This document shows, piece by piece, positions 1 through 7,988 of a stretch of 13,415 bases of DNA (position 1 is the stretch's first letter; each line of letters begins with the position of its first letter). A program made the translations under genes and the position numbers. The DNA lies in NCBI GenBank assembly GCA_002340095.1, contig DDKS01000002.1, positions 1-13,415 of the forward strand. Reading direction: 5' to 3'. Source of the DNA: Betaproteobacteria bacterium UBA2592. Its GTDB lineage: Bacteria > Pseudomonadota > Gammaproteobacteria > Burkholderiales > Rhodocyclaceae. The notes under the pieces are model-generated. The model saw nothing but the letters and a program-made list of their open reading frames with translations. It was not told the origin of the DNA and searched no databases.

Positions 1-94
1 ATTTTGTAAACACCCTCTTAGGTTGCTCACCCGAATTTCCCCCTTGCAGGAGTGCGCACAGCGTTTGGTCGGACGCCCCATATCGACAGCCTGC

Positions 95-122
95 CCTGAT
101 GCCGGGCTGGGCCGGTATCAGG
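95..122. repeat. Long imperfect hairpin at the gene-free left edge
   Basis: The arms CCTGATGCCGG (95-105) and CCGGTATCAGG (112-122) pair over 11 positions with a single G-T wobble, leaving a six-base loop (106-111). No T-run follows on either strand, so it is not a textbook intrinsic terminator. The right arm also holds GTATCAG (115-121), which is complementary to CTGATAC at 158-164, so two alternative foldings are possible. It lies about 90-120 bases beyond the recG stop on the recG strand. Function is unknown; it could be a processing or termination structure, or part of a repeat family. I see no coding region in 1-213. Confidence 0.5.
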
Positions 123-191
123 CCGGGACCGTATGCCCCCACGCAGCGTAACGGAAGCTGATACGCCCCTTCGCGCCGCTGCGCCCTTGTA

Positions 192-208
192 GCACAGCCG
201 CCCTGTGC
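192..208 (-). terminator. Small hairpin just after recG, possible weak terminator
   Basis: GCACAG (192-197) and CTGTGC (203-208) form a perfect six-base stem around a five-base GC loop. The hairpin starts six bases past the recG stop codon on the minus strand. No U-tract follows, so any termination would be weak or factor-assisted. The position supports a 3'-end role; the structure alone does not prove it. Confidence 0.3.
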
Positions 209-213
209 GGATT

Positions 214-2250
214 TCACACCTTGAGCATTTCCTCCCGCCCACCCAGCCAGCGATCCAGGTGCAGGGCGGCCTGCCGGGGGGCATGTTTCAGCATGTCTTC
301 CGCCAGTTCCCGGGCCATCTCCACCAGATCGGCGTCCATTTCCAGGTCAGCATAGCGCAGCAGGGGCACGCCGCTCTGGCGGCTGCCGACGAATTCGCCC
401 GGGCCCCGCAACTGCAGGTCCTGGCGGGCAATCTCGAAGCCGTCCGTGTGTTCGTAGATGATCCGGAGCCGGGCCTTGGCGGTGTCGGACAGGGGCTCGG
501 CATAGAGCAGGATGCAGCTGCTTTCATGGACGCCCCGCCCCACCCGGCCGCGCAACTGGTGCAGCTGGGCAAGACCGAAGCGCTCGGCGTGTTCGATCAC
601 CATCAGGCTGGCGTTGGGCACATCCACCCCCACCTCGATCACCGTGGTGGCCACCAGGAGCTGGATCTCTCCGGCGGCGAAGGCGGCCATCACCGCCTGC
701 TTTTCCGCCGCCTTGAGCCGGCCGTGCACCAGGCCGATGGCGAGTTCCGGCAGTGCGTCCCGCAGCCAGGCGTGGGTATCCAGAGCGGTCTGCAGTTGCA
801 GGCTTTCGGATTCCTCGATCAGGGGACAGACCCAATACACCTGCCGCCCCTCCTCCACCTTGCGGCGCACATAGTCCAGCACTTGATCGCGCCGCTCGTC
901 CCGGACCAGGCGGGTGCGGATCGGGGTCCGCCCGGGGGGCAGCTCGTCCAGCACGGATACATCCAGGTCGGCGTAATAGCTCATGGCCAGGGTGCGGGGA
1001 ATCGGCGTGGCGGACATCATCAACTGGTGCGGGGTACCGCCCTTCTGGCGCAGGGCAAGGCGTTGCTGCACGCCGAAGCGGTGCTGCTCGTCGATGATGG
1101 CAAGCCCGAGGCGCTCGAAATCCACCCCCTCCTGGATCAGGGCATGGGTACCTACCACCAGCCCGGCCTGCTTCGCCGCTTCGAGCTGCTCCCGCTTGGC
1201 CCTGGTCCGGAGACTGCCCGTGAGCCAGGCAACCCGGACACCCAGGGGCTCCAGCCAGCTTTTCAGTTTCAGGTAATGCTGTTCGGCGAGGATTTCGGTA
1301 GGCGCCATGAAAGCGGCCTGCCAGCCGGAAGCGATGGCCTGGCAGGCCGCCAGGGCCGCCACCAGGGTCTTGCCGCTGCCCACGTCGCCCTGGAGCAGGC
1401 GTTGCATGGGGTGAGGCTGGGCCAGGTCGGTGAGGATCTCGGCCACGGCCCGCTCCTGGGCCCCCGTCAGGGCAAAGGGCAGCCGGGCCCGGAGCTGTTG
1501 CACCAGTTCGCCGCCCCCGGTCAGGGGCGGCGCCCCGGTCCCGCGCCGGGCCAGGTAGGCCTGGCGCAGGGAAAGTTGCTGGGCCAGCAGTTCGTCCAGC
1601 TTCACCCGCCGCCAGGCCGGGTGATTGCGAGCCGAAAGGGCCTCGAGGGAATCGCCGGGCTTGGGGCCGTGCAGAACCTGGAGCGCCTGCCACAGGCTGG
1701 GCAGCCGGTGCCGGGCCAGGAATTCCGGCGCCAGCACTTCTTCCAGGGGCGGGCCGCTCAGGGATTTGCCGATGAGCTTGCCCAGGGCCGACTGGGCCAG
1801 ACCCGCCGTGGTGGGATACACCGGGGTCATGGCGTCGGGCAGGGGGGTGTCGTCCCGCACCTGGCGAAAACGGGGGTGCACCATCTCGACCCCGAAGAAG
1901 CCATGGCGCACCTCGCCCAGACAGCGCACCCGGCTGCCGGGTTCCAGGGCCTTCTGCTGGCTCGGATAAAAACTGAGAAAACGCAGGGTCAGGCTGCCGC
2001 TGTCATCTTCGAGCACGGCTACCAGTTGCCGCCGGGGGCGGAACTGCACCTCGCAGGACAGCACCTTGCCCTCCACCTGCACGGTGCCCGCCCCCGGGGC
2101 CTGGGCAATGGGGGTGATGCGGGTTTCGTCTTCGTAACGCAGGGGCAGATGCAGCAGCAGGTCTTCCCGCCGCCGCAGCCCGAGCCGGTGCAGCAACTGC
2201 TGCAGGGCGGAGCCTCCCTTTTTGGCGGGAGCCGCCGCCCCTTGCCTCAT
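214..2250 (-). CDS. recG: ATP-dependent DNA helicase RecG
   Basis: RecG is a superfamily 2 DNA translocase that remodels stalled replication forks and branch-migrates Holliday junctions in the cytoplasm. Using the ATG at 2250 the protein has 678 residues, near the usual RecG length (693 in E. coli). An OB-fold 'wedge' region occupies roughly residues 40-130. The helicase core shows Walker A GDVGSGKT (about 288-295), the DEQH box (about 387-390), a SAT motif in MSATPIPRT (about 412-420), and the motif V/VI region ending in QLRGRVGRG (about 565-573). The C-terminal part keeps the RecG-typical LRGPGEFVGSRQSG. The ATG at 2250 overlaps the ridA stop as ATGA, which points to translational coupling; a GTG at 2262 would add four residues. 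All catalytic motifs look intact, and the identification is firm. Confidence 0.97.
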   Translation of the reverse strand: MRQGAAAPAKKGGSALQQLLHRLGLRRREDLLLHLPLRYEDETRITPIAQAPGAGTVQVEGKVLSCEVQFRPRRQLVAVLEDDSGSLTLRFLSFYPSQQKALEPGSRVRCLGEVRHGFFGVEMVHPRFRQVRDDTPLPDAMTPVYPTTAGLAQSALGKLIGKSLSGPPLEEVLAPEFLARHRLPSLWQALQVLHGPKPGDSLEALSARNHPAWRRVKLDELLAQQLSLRQAYLARRGTGAPPLTGGGELVQQLRARLPFALTGAQERAVAEILTDLAQPHPMQRLLQGDVGSGKTLVAALAACQAIASGWQAAFMAPTEILAEQHYLKLKSWLEPLGVRVAWLTGSLRTRAKREQLEAAKQAGLVVGTHALIQEGVDFERLGLAIIDEQHRFGVQQRLALRQKGGTPHQLMMSATPIPRTLAMSYYADLDVSVLDELPPGRTPIRTRLVRDERRDQVLDYVRRKVEEGRQVYWVCPLIEESESLQLQTALDTHAWLRDALPELAIGLVHGRLKAAEKQAVMAAFAAGEIQLLVATTVIEVGVDVPNASLMVIEHAERFGLAQLHQLRGRVGRGVHESSCILLYAEPLSDTAKARLRIIYEHTDGFEIARQDLQLRGPGEFVGSRQSGVPLLRYADLEMDADLVEMARELAEDMLKHAPRQAALHLDRWLGGREEMLKV

Positions 2251-2630
2251 GCGCCCAGGCACATCACCGCGTCGGCTTCCACCAGGGCGCCCCGGGGCAG
2301 TTCCTTGACGCCCACGGCGGCCCGGGCCGGGAAGGGCTCGCTGAAATAACGGGCCATGGTCTCGTTGACCTTGGCAAAATTGCCCAGATCGGTGAGGAAG
2401 ACGTTGAGCTTCACCACATCGGCGAGGGAGCCGCCGGCGGCCTCGGCCACGGCCTTCAGGTTCTCGAAGACCTGGACGATCTGGGCATCGATGCCGTCCA
2501 CCAGGGTCATGGCAACCGGGTCGAGGCCGATCTGGCCGGACAGATAAACCGTGTCACCTACCTTGACGGCCTGGGAGTAGGTGCCGATGGCGGCCGGGGC
2601 CTTGGGAGTGGAAACGATCGTTTTGCGCAT
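2247..2630 (-). CDS. ridA: RidA family reactive enamine/imine deaminase
   Basis: RidA proteins hydrolyse reactive 2-aminoacrylate and related enamine/imine intermediates released by PLP enzymes, protecting other PLP enzymes from damage. At 127 residues the protein has the typical size of this trimeric cytosolic family. The N-terminus STPKAPAAIGTYSQAV, the SGQIGLDP segment and the C-terminal PARAAVGVKELPRGALVEAD are family hallmarks. By alignment from memory to E. coli RidA, the active-site positions correspond to Tyr18, Arg103 and Glu118, all present. It is the first gene of a minus-strand pair and its stop overlaps the recG start. It is divergent from the TPR gene at 2673, so a promoter probably lies in the 42-base gap or inside the TPR gene. 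The Shine-Dalgarno sequence is weak. Some YjgF/RidA subfamilies (RutC-like) have other substrates, but the archetypal RidA assignment is favoured because the catalytic Arg is kept. Confidence 0.93.
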   Translation of the reverse strand: MRKTIVSTPKAPAAIGTYSQAVKVGDTVYLSGQIGLDPVAMTLVDGIDAQIVQVFENLKAVAEAAGGSLADVVKLNVFLTDLGNFAKVNETMARYFSEPFPARAAVGVKELPRGALVEADAVMCLGA

Positions 2631-2672
2631 GGCGTGGTCTCAGCTGGGAATGAACGAAAGAAGGAATGGTAA

Positions 2673-3008
2673 ATGAGCACTCCCGTAATCCAAAACCTGG
2701 AAAAACTGCTGGACGGCCCCCGGGATGGGGCCCTGCTGCGCTACGGCCTGGGCAATGCGTGGCTGAAGGCGGGGAACCCGGAACAGGCAGCCCTGCACCT
2801 GAAGGAAGCCGTGCGCCGCGACCCGAACTATTCGGCGGCCTGGAAGCTGCTGGGCAAGGCCCTGGCCGCCGCAGGGCAGACGCAAGCCGCCCTGGAGGCC
2901 TATCGCCAGGGCATCGCCACGGCGACCGCAAGAGGCGATGTGCAGGCGGCCAAGGAAATGACGGTGTTTGCCAGACGGCTGGAAAAACAGCAAGCCGGGG
3001 GACAGTAG
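2673..3008 (+). CDS. Small tetratricopeptide-repeat protein
   Basis: This 111-residue protein has no signal peptide or membrane segment and is probably cytosolic. It is almost entirely TPR: one repeat lies near residues 18-51 (pattern LRYGLGNAWLKAG..EQAALHLKEAVRRDP) and another near 52-86 (AAWKLLGKALAAAGQ..AALEAYRQGI). A charged helix follows. TPRs act as protein-binding scaffolds, so no specific partner can be named. The start is well supported by AAGGA at 2661-2665, eight bases upstream of the ATG. The gene stands alone on the plus strand between divergent ridA and the convergent SPOR gene, and a hairpin follows its stop. Function is not recognised beyond the repeat fold. Confidence 0.85.
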   Translation: MSTPVIQNLEKLLDGPRDGALLRYGLGNAWLKAGNPEQAALHLKEAVRRDPNYSAAWKLLGKALAAAGQTQAALEAYRQGIATATARGDVQAAKEMTVFARRLEKQQAGGQ

Positions 3009-3009
3009 G

Positions 3010-3031
3010 CGCCCGCAAGGTGCTGCGGGCG
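3010..3031. terminator. GC-rich hairpin between convergent TPR and SPOR genes
   Basis: CGCCCGCA (3010-3017) and TGCGGGCG (3024-3031) form a perfect eight-base stem with a six-base loop. It begins one base after the TAG of the TPR gene and ends ten bases before the stop of the minus-strand SPOR gene. This is the expected place for a bidirectional terminator. There is no clear T-run on either side, so termination efficiency is uncertain. Confidence 0.5.
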
Positions 3032-3041
3032 GCTCCAGTCC

Positions 3042-3908
3042 TCAGCGCTGCACGGGCGGCAGCACCACCCCTTCGATGCCCAGGGACTTCATCCTCGCCT
3101 TGGCCGCGTCCGCCTCGGCCTGGGTCTTGAAGGGCCCGACCTGGACCCGGGCCTCGATGGTGGAGGGAATGCCGTGCAGGGTGAGCTTGGCATGCAGTTC
3201 CTCGGCCCGCTGGGTGCTGGTGAATACCCCGGCCTGGACGATGAAGCCGGAGAACAGCCTGGGTGCGGTCGGCGCAGGGCGTTTTGCCGAGGCCGGGGCG
3301 GCGGCCTGGGGCCGGGCGGCAGGAGCGGACTCGGGCTGGGCCTCGGGGGCGGCCGCCTCCGACGCAGGCAGCGGCACGGAAGGCGGTGCGGTGAATTCGG
3401 GCACGGCGGCCTGGGAGGCCGGAGCGACCGCAGGCGCGGGGGGCACGGCGACGGCAGGCGCCGGTTGGGCGGCCGGCACCTTGCCCACGGCCCCCCGGGA
3501 TGGGGAGGGGGCGGCCGGCGACCGGGGCGCGGCGGGCGGCAAAGCAGCCGGAGCAGCCTCCGGCGGCGGAGCGGCAGGTTCAGGTGCTGCGGGGACTGCG
3601 GCCACGGCCGGAGGCGGGGGCGGCTCCGCAGCAGAAGCCGGAGTTTCCGCGGCAGCGGGAGCAGCGGGCTCGCTGGCCGGGGGGGACGGCGTCACCGGCT
3701 GGGTCAGGGGACGCCGCGGAGGCACCGGCACGGGCTCGGTGAATTCAGGCGCCTCCACCTCCTCCGGGGTACTCAGGTAATCGAAGAAGGCCAGCATCGC
3801 AAGCAGCAGCCCCACCAGCAGGGCGGCGAACATCAGGCGGCGAACGATGCGGCTGCGCTGCTCCGCCTCGGCATCCAGATTCTCGGCGGCCGCCGGTTCC
3901 TTGTTCAT
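3042..3908 (-). CDS. SPOR-domain inner-membrane protein
   Basis: The 288-residue protein is bitopic. A short charged cytoplasmic N-terminus is followed by one transmembrane helix at about 24-42, then a very long Pro/Ala-rich linker (about 50-215), and a C-terminal SPOR domain (about 217-288). The SPOR domain begins at FIVQAGVF and includes VQVGPFKTQAEADAA. SPOR domains bind glycan strands stripped of stem peptides at the division septum, and this layout resembles FtsN/DedD-type proteins, so a cell-envelope or division role is likely. The ATG at 3908 overlaps the stop of the DUF2802 gene as ATGA. GGAG (complement of 3915-3918) sits six bases upstream. The linker is low-complexity, which is common in periplasmic spacers. 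Without a defined N-terminal FtsN motif I do not assign it as FtsN. Confidence 0.88.
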   Translation of the reverse strand: MNKEPAAAENLDAEAEQRSRIVRRLMFAALLVGLLLAMLAFFDYLSTPEEVEAPEFTEPVPVPPRRPLTQPVTPSPPASEPAAPAAAETPASAAEPPPPPAVAAVPAAPEPAAPPPEAAPAALPPAAPRSPAAPSPSRGAVGKVPAAQPAPAVAVPPAPAVAPASQAAVPEFTAPPSVPLPASEAAAPEAQPESAPAARPQAAAPASAKRPAPTAPRLFSGFIVQAGVFTSTQRAEELHAKLTLHGIPSTIEARVQVGPFKTQAEADAAKARMKSLGIEGVVLPPVQR

Positions 3909-4495
3909 GGGCGCTCTCCATCCTTGTTCCTGACCAGGGCCACCACCAGTTCGGCTTCGGCCCGGGCAATACCGCAGCGTTCGGAAATGGTCAGGGCGTC
4001 GTGACCGAGAATGGCCATCTGCATGGCATCGCTGTAGAGGGGCGACACATGCTGGGCGGTGCGGCTGGAGTGGATTTCCTGCTGCAGTTCGTCACGCAGC
4101 CCCGCCACATCTTCCCGCAGGTCGGCCAGGGCGCCGCGCAGGGCGTCCATTTCTTCCCGCAATTGCTCCAGCTCCCGTTCGACCCCGGCCATGAAGGCTT
4201 CCTGGGCCAGGCGGGCGCTGCCAGCCGTGTCGGGGGACCATTCCGGCCCGCTCTGGGGCAGGGTGTCCCCCACGTCCTGCTGGGCGGCATAAGCAGTCAG
4301 GGGCGCCTGGGGATCGAGATCATCGAGCAGGCCCCTCACCCGGGGCTCCCGGGGCACCGCGGGCACGGCCTTCTCCTGCCGGCCGATGCGGCGCATGCGC
4401 CAGAGCAGCCAGACCATATAGACCACAACCGCGAGAATCAGGGCCAGCAGGCCTTCCCGCCAGCCCAGGCTCAGGTCTCCCCAGCTCAGCTGCAT
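3905..4495 (-). CDS. DUF2802 family membrane-anchored coiled-coil protein
   Basis: This 196-residue protein has a single N-terminal membrane helix (about 15-33) followed by a basic WRMRRIGRQ stretch that suggests the rest is cytoplasmic. A variable linker runs to about residue 95. A heptad-rich helix (about 97-142, LEQLREEMDALRGALADLREDVAGLRDEL) is probably a coiled coil. The conserved C-terminal segment (about 150-190, YSDAMQMAILGHDALTISERCGIARAEAELVVALV) looks like a small helix-turn-helix and is the part I associate with DUF2802. AGGGG lies five bases upstream of the ATG. It is coupled by ATGA overlap to the SPOR gene downstream and sits 21 bases after the FadL stop, so the genes are probably cotranscribed. 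Function is unknown; a membrane scaffold acting with the SPOR protein is only an inference. Confidence 0.8.
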   Translation of the reverse strand: MQLSWGDLSLGWREGLLALILAVVVYMVWLLWRMRRIGRQEKAVPAVPREPRVRGLLDDLDPQAPLTAYAAQQDVGDTLPQSGPEWSPDTAGSARLAQEAFMAGVERELEQLREEMDALRGALADLREDVAGLRDELQQEIHSSRTAQHVSPLYSDAMQMAILGHDALTISERCGIARAEAELVVALVRNKDGERP

Positions 4496-4516
4496 GCCGC
4501 CCCTGCCGGCCCGGGG

Positions 4517-5662
4517 TCAGAAGCTCTGGGTGTATTGCACGCCCAGGAGATGGCCGCTGCCTTCATATTCGCCACGCAGGATGTTGCCGCCGACACGCTG
4601 GTCGATCCGGCCGTCCTTCATCCACTGGTAGGTGTAGCCGAAATCCAGCGCGGCGGTCTGGCTGGGCTTGTACTGGGCACCGATGCTAAAACCGATGCGG
4701 TAGTTCTCGGGCAGCTGGGCGGTGCGGTCGCCGTTGCGCACCGGGGTGCGATCATAGGAAATGCCGAAGCGGGACTTCCAGGCCTCGTTGTACTTGTAGG
4801 CAGCGCCCCAGGCGAAACGCCAGCCGTCACGCTCGAAGGCTGCGTTGTCCTTCCAGCGGGTGTAGGACAGGTCGCCCATGGCTTCCCAGCGGTCGGACAC
4901 CTGCTGCCAGACGGACAAGGTGAAGGTGCCGGGCATGTCCAGCTGGCGACGGGGCGCCCGGGCCGGAGCGGCAGCGAGGTTCACCGGACGGTCCAGGTCG
5001 TACTCCAGGGCGGAGCGGTAAGCGACCCCCACCCGCATGGCCGGGGAGAGGCTGAACAGGGCACCGGCATTCCAGCCCCAGGCAGTGTCGTCGGCAGAGG
5101 TGCGGGCCAGGGTGCCGGTACCGGCATCCACGGCGGTCTCCACCTTGATCTTCTGGTAATTGAGGCCGAAGCCCAGGGAAACCTTCTCGGAGAGCTTGTA
5201 GGCCACGGAGGGATTGAGGTTGAAGCTGCGCACCTCGGCCTCGACGCTCTGGAAGCGGCCGCGCCAGCCGGCGTCGTACCGGGTGTGCAGGCTGAAGGGG
5301 GAGGAAACCCCCAGGCCCACCACCCATTCGGGGCTCAGGGCCCAGGACAGATAGGCATTGGGCAGGGCCCGCCATTGGCCGGCCTCACCGCCGTTTCCCC
5401 CGGTGCCGGTGGAGCCCTGGTTGTGGAACTCGTAGTCGTGCAGGACGCCCACCACCCCCAGGGAAATCTGGCGGGCGGGCAGACGGGTCATGCCGGCCGG
5501 GTTGTAGAAGATCGTGCTGGCGTTGTCGGCCACGGCGGCGGAGCCGGCATGGCCGGTGCCAAGACCGCTGGCGTTCTGTTCCACGGACTGGAAGCCGCCG
5601 GCTGCGGCGGTGCCGGAAAGAAGGGCCAGGAGGGCGGTGGACAGGGCATTCTTGGAATTCAT
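4517..5662 (-). CDS. OmpP1/FadL family outer-membrane transporter
   Basis: FadL-type proteins are 14-strand outer-membrane beta-barrels that take up long-chain fatty acids or other hydrophobic compounds. The 381-residue precursor has a clear signal peptide (residues 1-21, cleavage expected after GTAAA). The family's N-terminal hatch sequence follows (GFQSVEQNASGLGTGHAG, about 23-40), then the diagnostic FYNPAGM (52-58). Alternating aromatic strand patterns fill the rest, and the protein ends in YTQSF, with the terminal Phe expected for BAM-dependent insertion. It is somewhat shorter than E. coli FadL (about 420-450 residues), as in many environmental homologues. It follows the thioesterase gene by 42 bases on the same strand, a pairing consistent with handling of fatty or aromatic acyl compounds. 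The substrate cannot be told from the sequence. The Shine-Dalgarno is weak. Confidence 0.92.
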   Translation of the reverse strand: MNSKNALSTALLALLSGTAAAGGFQSVEQNASGLGTGHAGSAAVADNASTIFYNPAGMTRLPARQISLGVVGVLHDYEFHNQGSTGTGGNGGEAGQWRALPNAYLSWALSPEWVVGLGVSSPFSLHTRYDAGWRGRFQSVEAEVRSFNLNPSVAYKLSEKVSLGFGLNYQKIKVETAVDAGTGTLARTSADDTAWGWNAGALFSLSPAMRVGVAYRSALEYDLDRPVNLAAAPARAPRRQLDMPGTFTLSVWQQVSDRWEAMGDLSYTRWKDNAAFERDGWRFAWGAAYKYNEAWKSRFGISYDRTPVRNGDRTAQLPENYRIGFSIGAQYKPSQTAALDFGYTYQWMKDGRIDQRVGGNILRGEYEGSGHLLGVQYTQSF

Positions 5663-5704
5663 GATGGGGCTCGCTGCGGAGGCAATGACAACAAGTTGCG
5701 GATT

Positions 5705-6106
5705 CTACGCATTTTCCCGGGGCACGTCGCGCTTGTTGCCCGCGGCATCGAGGGCAACATAGGTGAGTGTGGCTTCCGTTACCTTGACGAATACCGGGTT
5801 GGCTGGATGGCGCTCGGCATAGACCTGCACTTCGACCGTGATCGAAGTGCGGCCAACGTGAGTGACCCGCGCATAGAAGCTGACCAGATCGCCGGAGGAC
5901 ACCGGCTGATGGAACTGGAAGGCATTGACGGCCACCGTCGCCACCCGGCCGCGCGCCCGGCGCATGGCTTCGACCGCACCGGCGAGATCCACATGCGCCA
6001 TGACCCAGCCGCCGAAGATGTCGCCGAACATGTTTTCTTCCTTCGGCATCGGCACCAGGCGCAAGACGGGTTGCTGGTCGGGCAGGCAGACAGGTTGATC
6101 GATCAC
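5705..6106 (-). CDS. yciA: YciA-like hotdog-fold acyl-CoA thioesterase
   Basis: The 133-residue protein matches the YciA/acyl-CoA hydrolase family, which cleaves a broad range of acyl-CoAs to free acid and CoA in the cytosol. Key segments are the N-terminal LRLVPMP, then NMFGDIFGGWVMAHVDLAGA (residues 25-44), which forms the hotdog helix with the family Asp residues. GRVATVAV and FHQPVSSGDLVSFYARV follow. It lacks the long C-terminal extension of two-domain BACH enzymes. The start is GTG at 6106, supported by GGAG (complement of 6114-6117) seven bases upstream; no in-frame ATG fits better. It heads the minus-strand cluster with the FadL gene and is divergent from the ABC exporter. The symbol is a family-level call. 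Base usage looks more like the ABC gene than the FadL gene. Confidence 0.88.
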   Translation of the reverse strand: MIDQPVCLPDQQPVLRLVPMPKEENMFGDIFGGWVMAHVDLAGAVEAMRRARGRVATVAVNAFQFHQPVSSGDLVSFYARVTHVGRTSITVEVQVYAERHPANPVFVKVTEATLTYVALDAAGNKRDVPRENA

Positions 6107-6135
6107 GGCGAGGCTCCATGCAAAAGCGTTGATTT

Positions 6136-6164
6136 TCGCGGATTCCCGCGAGTTTTCATATACT
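6136..6164 (+). promoter_or_regulatory. Putative promoter and operator palindrome upstream of the ABC-signalling operon
   Basis: The 83-base gap between the divergent thioesterase and ABC genes holds TATACT at 6159-6164, a good -10 match 25 bases before the ABC start codon. The -35 is poor (TTCGCG or TCGCGG, around 6135-6141). A perfect palindrome, TCGCGG-ATTC-CCGCGA (6136-6151), lies exactly across the -35/spacer, where a repressor or activator would bind. Because the gap is divergent, the same site could affect the thioesterase promoter. The regulator is not identified. The -10 is moderately convincing; the operator role is inferred. Confidence 0.4.
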
Positions 6165-6189
6165 CCCCGGCTCGATCCGCTACGAACCG

Positions 6190-7988
6190 ATGCGCTCCGC
6201 TTCCCGACCTCTCCTCCCTGCCGTCCCTGACGGCGTGGAACCGGCGCTATGGCCGACCCTCCGCCGCCTGCTGCCCTACCTGTGGGCTTGGCGCGTCCGC
6301 GTCGTGGCGGCCTTGCTTTGTCTAGTCGGCGCCAAGCTGGCCACGGTGGCGGTGCCGCTCGTATTCAAGGCGGTGATCGACGGCCTCGACCCGCGCCAGG
6401 CGCTGCTCACCTTGCCGCTAGGACTCTTGCTGCTCTACGGCTTGCTACGCTTTGCCGCAGCCTTGTTCACCGAATTGCGCGAAATCCTGTTCGCCCGCGT
6501 CACGCAAGAGACCATCCGTCATCTGGCCTTGACGGTGTTCCGCCACCTGCACGCGCTTTCCCTGCGCTTTCATCTCGAACGTCAGACGGGCGGCATCTCG
6601 CGCGACATCGAACGCGGCAGCCGCGCCATCGCCAGCCTCATCAACTACAGTCTTTATTCGATCCTGCCGACGCTCATCGAGATCGGCCTCGTGCTCGCCG
6701 TGCTGGTCAGCCGCTACGACCCGGTGTTCGCGCTGATCACCCTCGCATCCTTATTCGCCTACGTGCTGTTTACCGTGGCGGTGAGCAACTGGCGCATTCA
6801 GATCCGCCGCCGGGTCAATGAAACCGATTCGGCCGCCAACACCCGCGCCATCGACAGCCTCATCAATTACGAGACGGTCAAATATTTCAACAACGAAGCC
6901 TACGAAGCACGCCGCTATGATGCCGACCTATCGCGCTGGGCCGAAGCCGCGACTCGCAGCCAGACCACGCTGTCCTTTCTCAACCTAGGCCAGCAGGCCA
7001 TCATCGCCTTCGGCGTCACCCTGCTCATGTGGCAAGCGGCGCGGCAAGTGACCGAAGGCCGCATGACCGTCGGCGACCTGGTGCTGGTCAATGCCTTCTT
7101 GGTGCAGCTTTACATGCCGCTCAACTTCCTCGGCGTGGTGTATCGGGAGATCCGCCAAGCGTTGATCGACATCGAGCGCATGTTCGCCCTGCTAGGCGAG
7201 GGCAAGGAGGTCGAAGACGCGCCGGATGCCCGGCCGCTCGCCCGCGGTCCCATGCACATCCGCTTCGAGGCGGTGCGCTTTGCCTACGACCCGCGCCGCC
7301 CGATCCTGGATGGGCTCGACTTCAGCATCCCGGCCGGCCAGACGGTGGCCGTGGTCGGCCCCTCCGGGGCCGGCAAATCGACGCTGGCGCGACTCTTGTT
7401 CCGCTTTTACGACGTGCAGGCAGGCGCCATCCGCATCAATGGCACCGACATCCGCCAGCTCACGCAGGCCAGCCTGCGCGCCGCCATCGGCATCGTGCCG
7501 CAGGACACGGTGCTATTCAACGACAGCCTGTATTACAACGTCGCGTACGGCCGCCCCGATGCCAGCCGCGCCGAGGTCGAAGCCGCGGCCCGCGCCGCGC
7601 AGCTCGATGCGCTGATCGCCCGTCTGCCCGAAGGCTGGAACACCCAGGTAGGAGAACGCGGCCTTAAGCTCTCCGGCGGCGAAAAGCAACGGGTAGCCAT
7701 CGCCCGCGCTCTGCTCAAGCAACCGGACATTCTGATCTTCGACGAAGCCACCTCGGCCCTCGATTCGCGCACCGAGCAGGCCATCCAGGCCCAGATCGAA
7801 GCCGCCGCCCGGGGGCGCACGGCGCTGGTAATCGCGCACCGCCTGTCCACCGTGATGGGGGCCGACACCATCCTGGTCATGGAGGCCGGCCGGATCGTCG
7901 AACAGGGCCGGCACAGAGACCTGCTGGCAAAGGGCGGGGTTTATGCTCAAATGTGGGCTGCCCAGCAACAGGAAAGCCAGCCCTGCTG

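Noticed and set aside
27..284. 85-codon minus-strand frame at the left edge
   Set aside because: It starts inside recG in another frame, has no ribosome-binding site, and its composition is Arg/Gly-rich without motifs.
205..2349. 714-codon plus-strand open frame opposite recG
   Set aside because: It is antisense to an intact recG, its translation is low-complexity (Gly/His/Gln/Leu rich) with no motifs, and such frames are expected opposite GC-rich genes.
3300..3760. Coding repeat or recombination array in the SPOR gene
   Set aside because: The repetitive look comes from Ala/Pro codons in a spacer; no exact tandem unit is visible.
4001..6325. 774-codon plus-strand open frame across DUF2802, FadL and the thioesterase
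   Set aside because: It spans three well-supported minus-strand genes, has no recognisable domain, and is Gly/His/Ala-biased as antisense frames in GC-rich DNA are.
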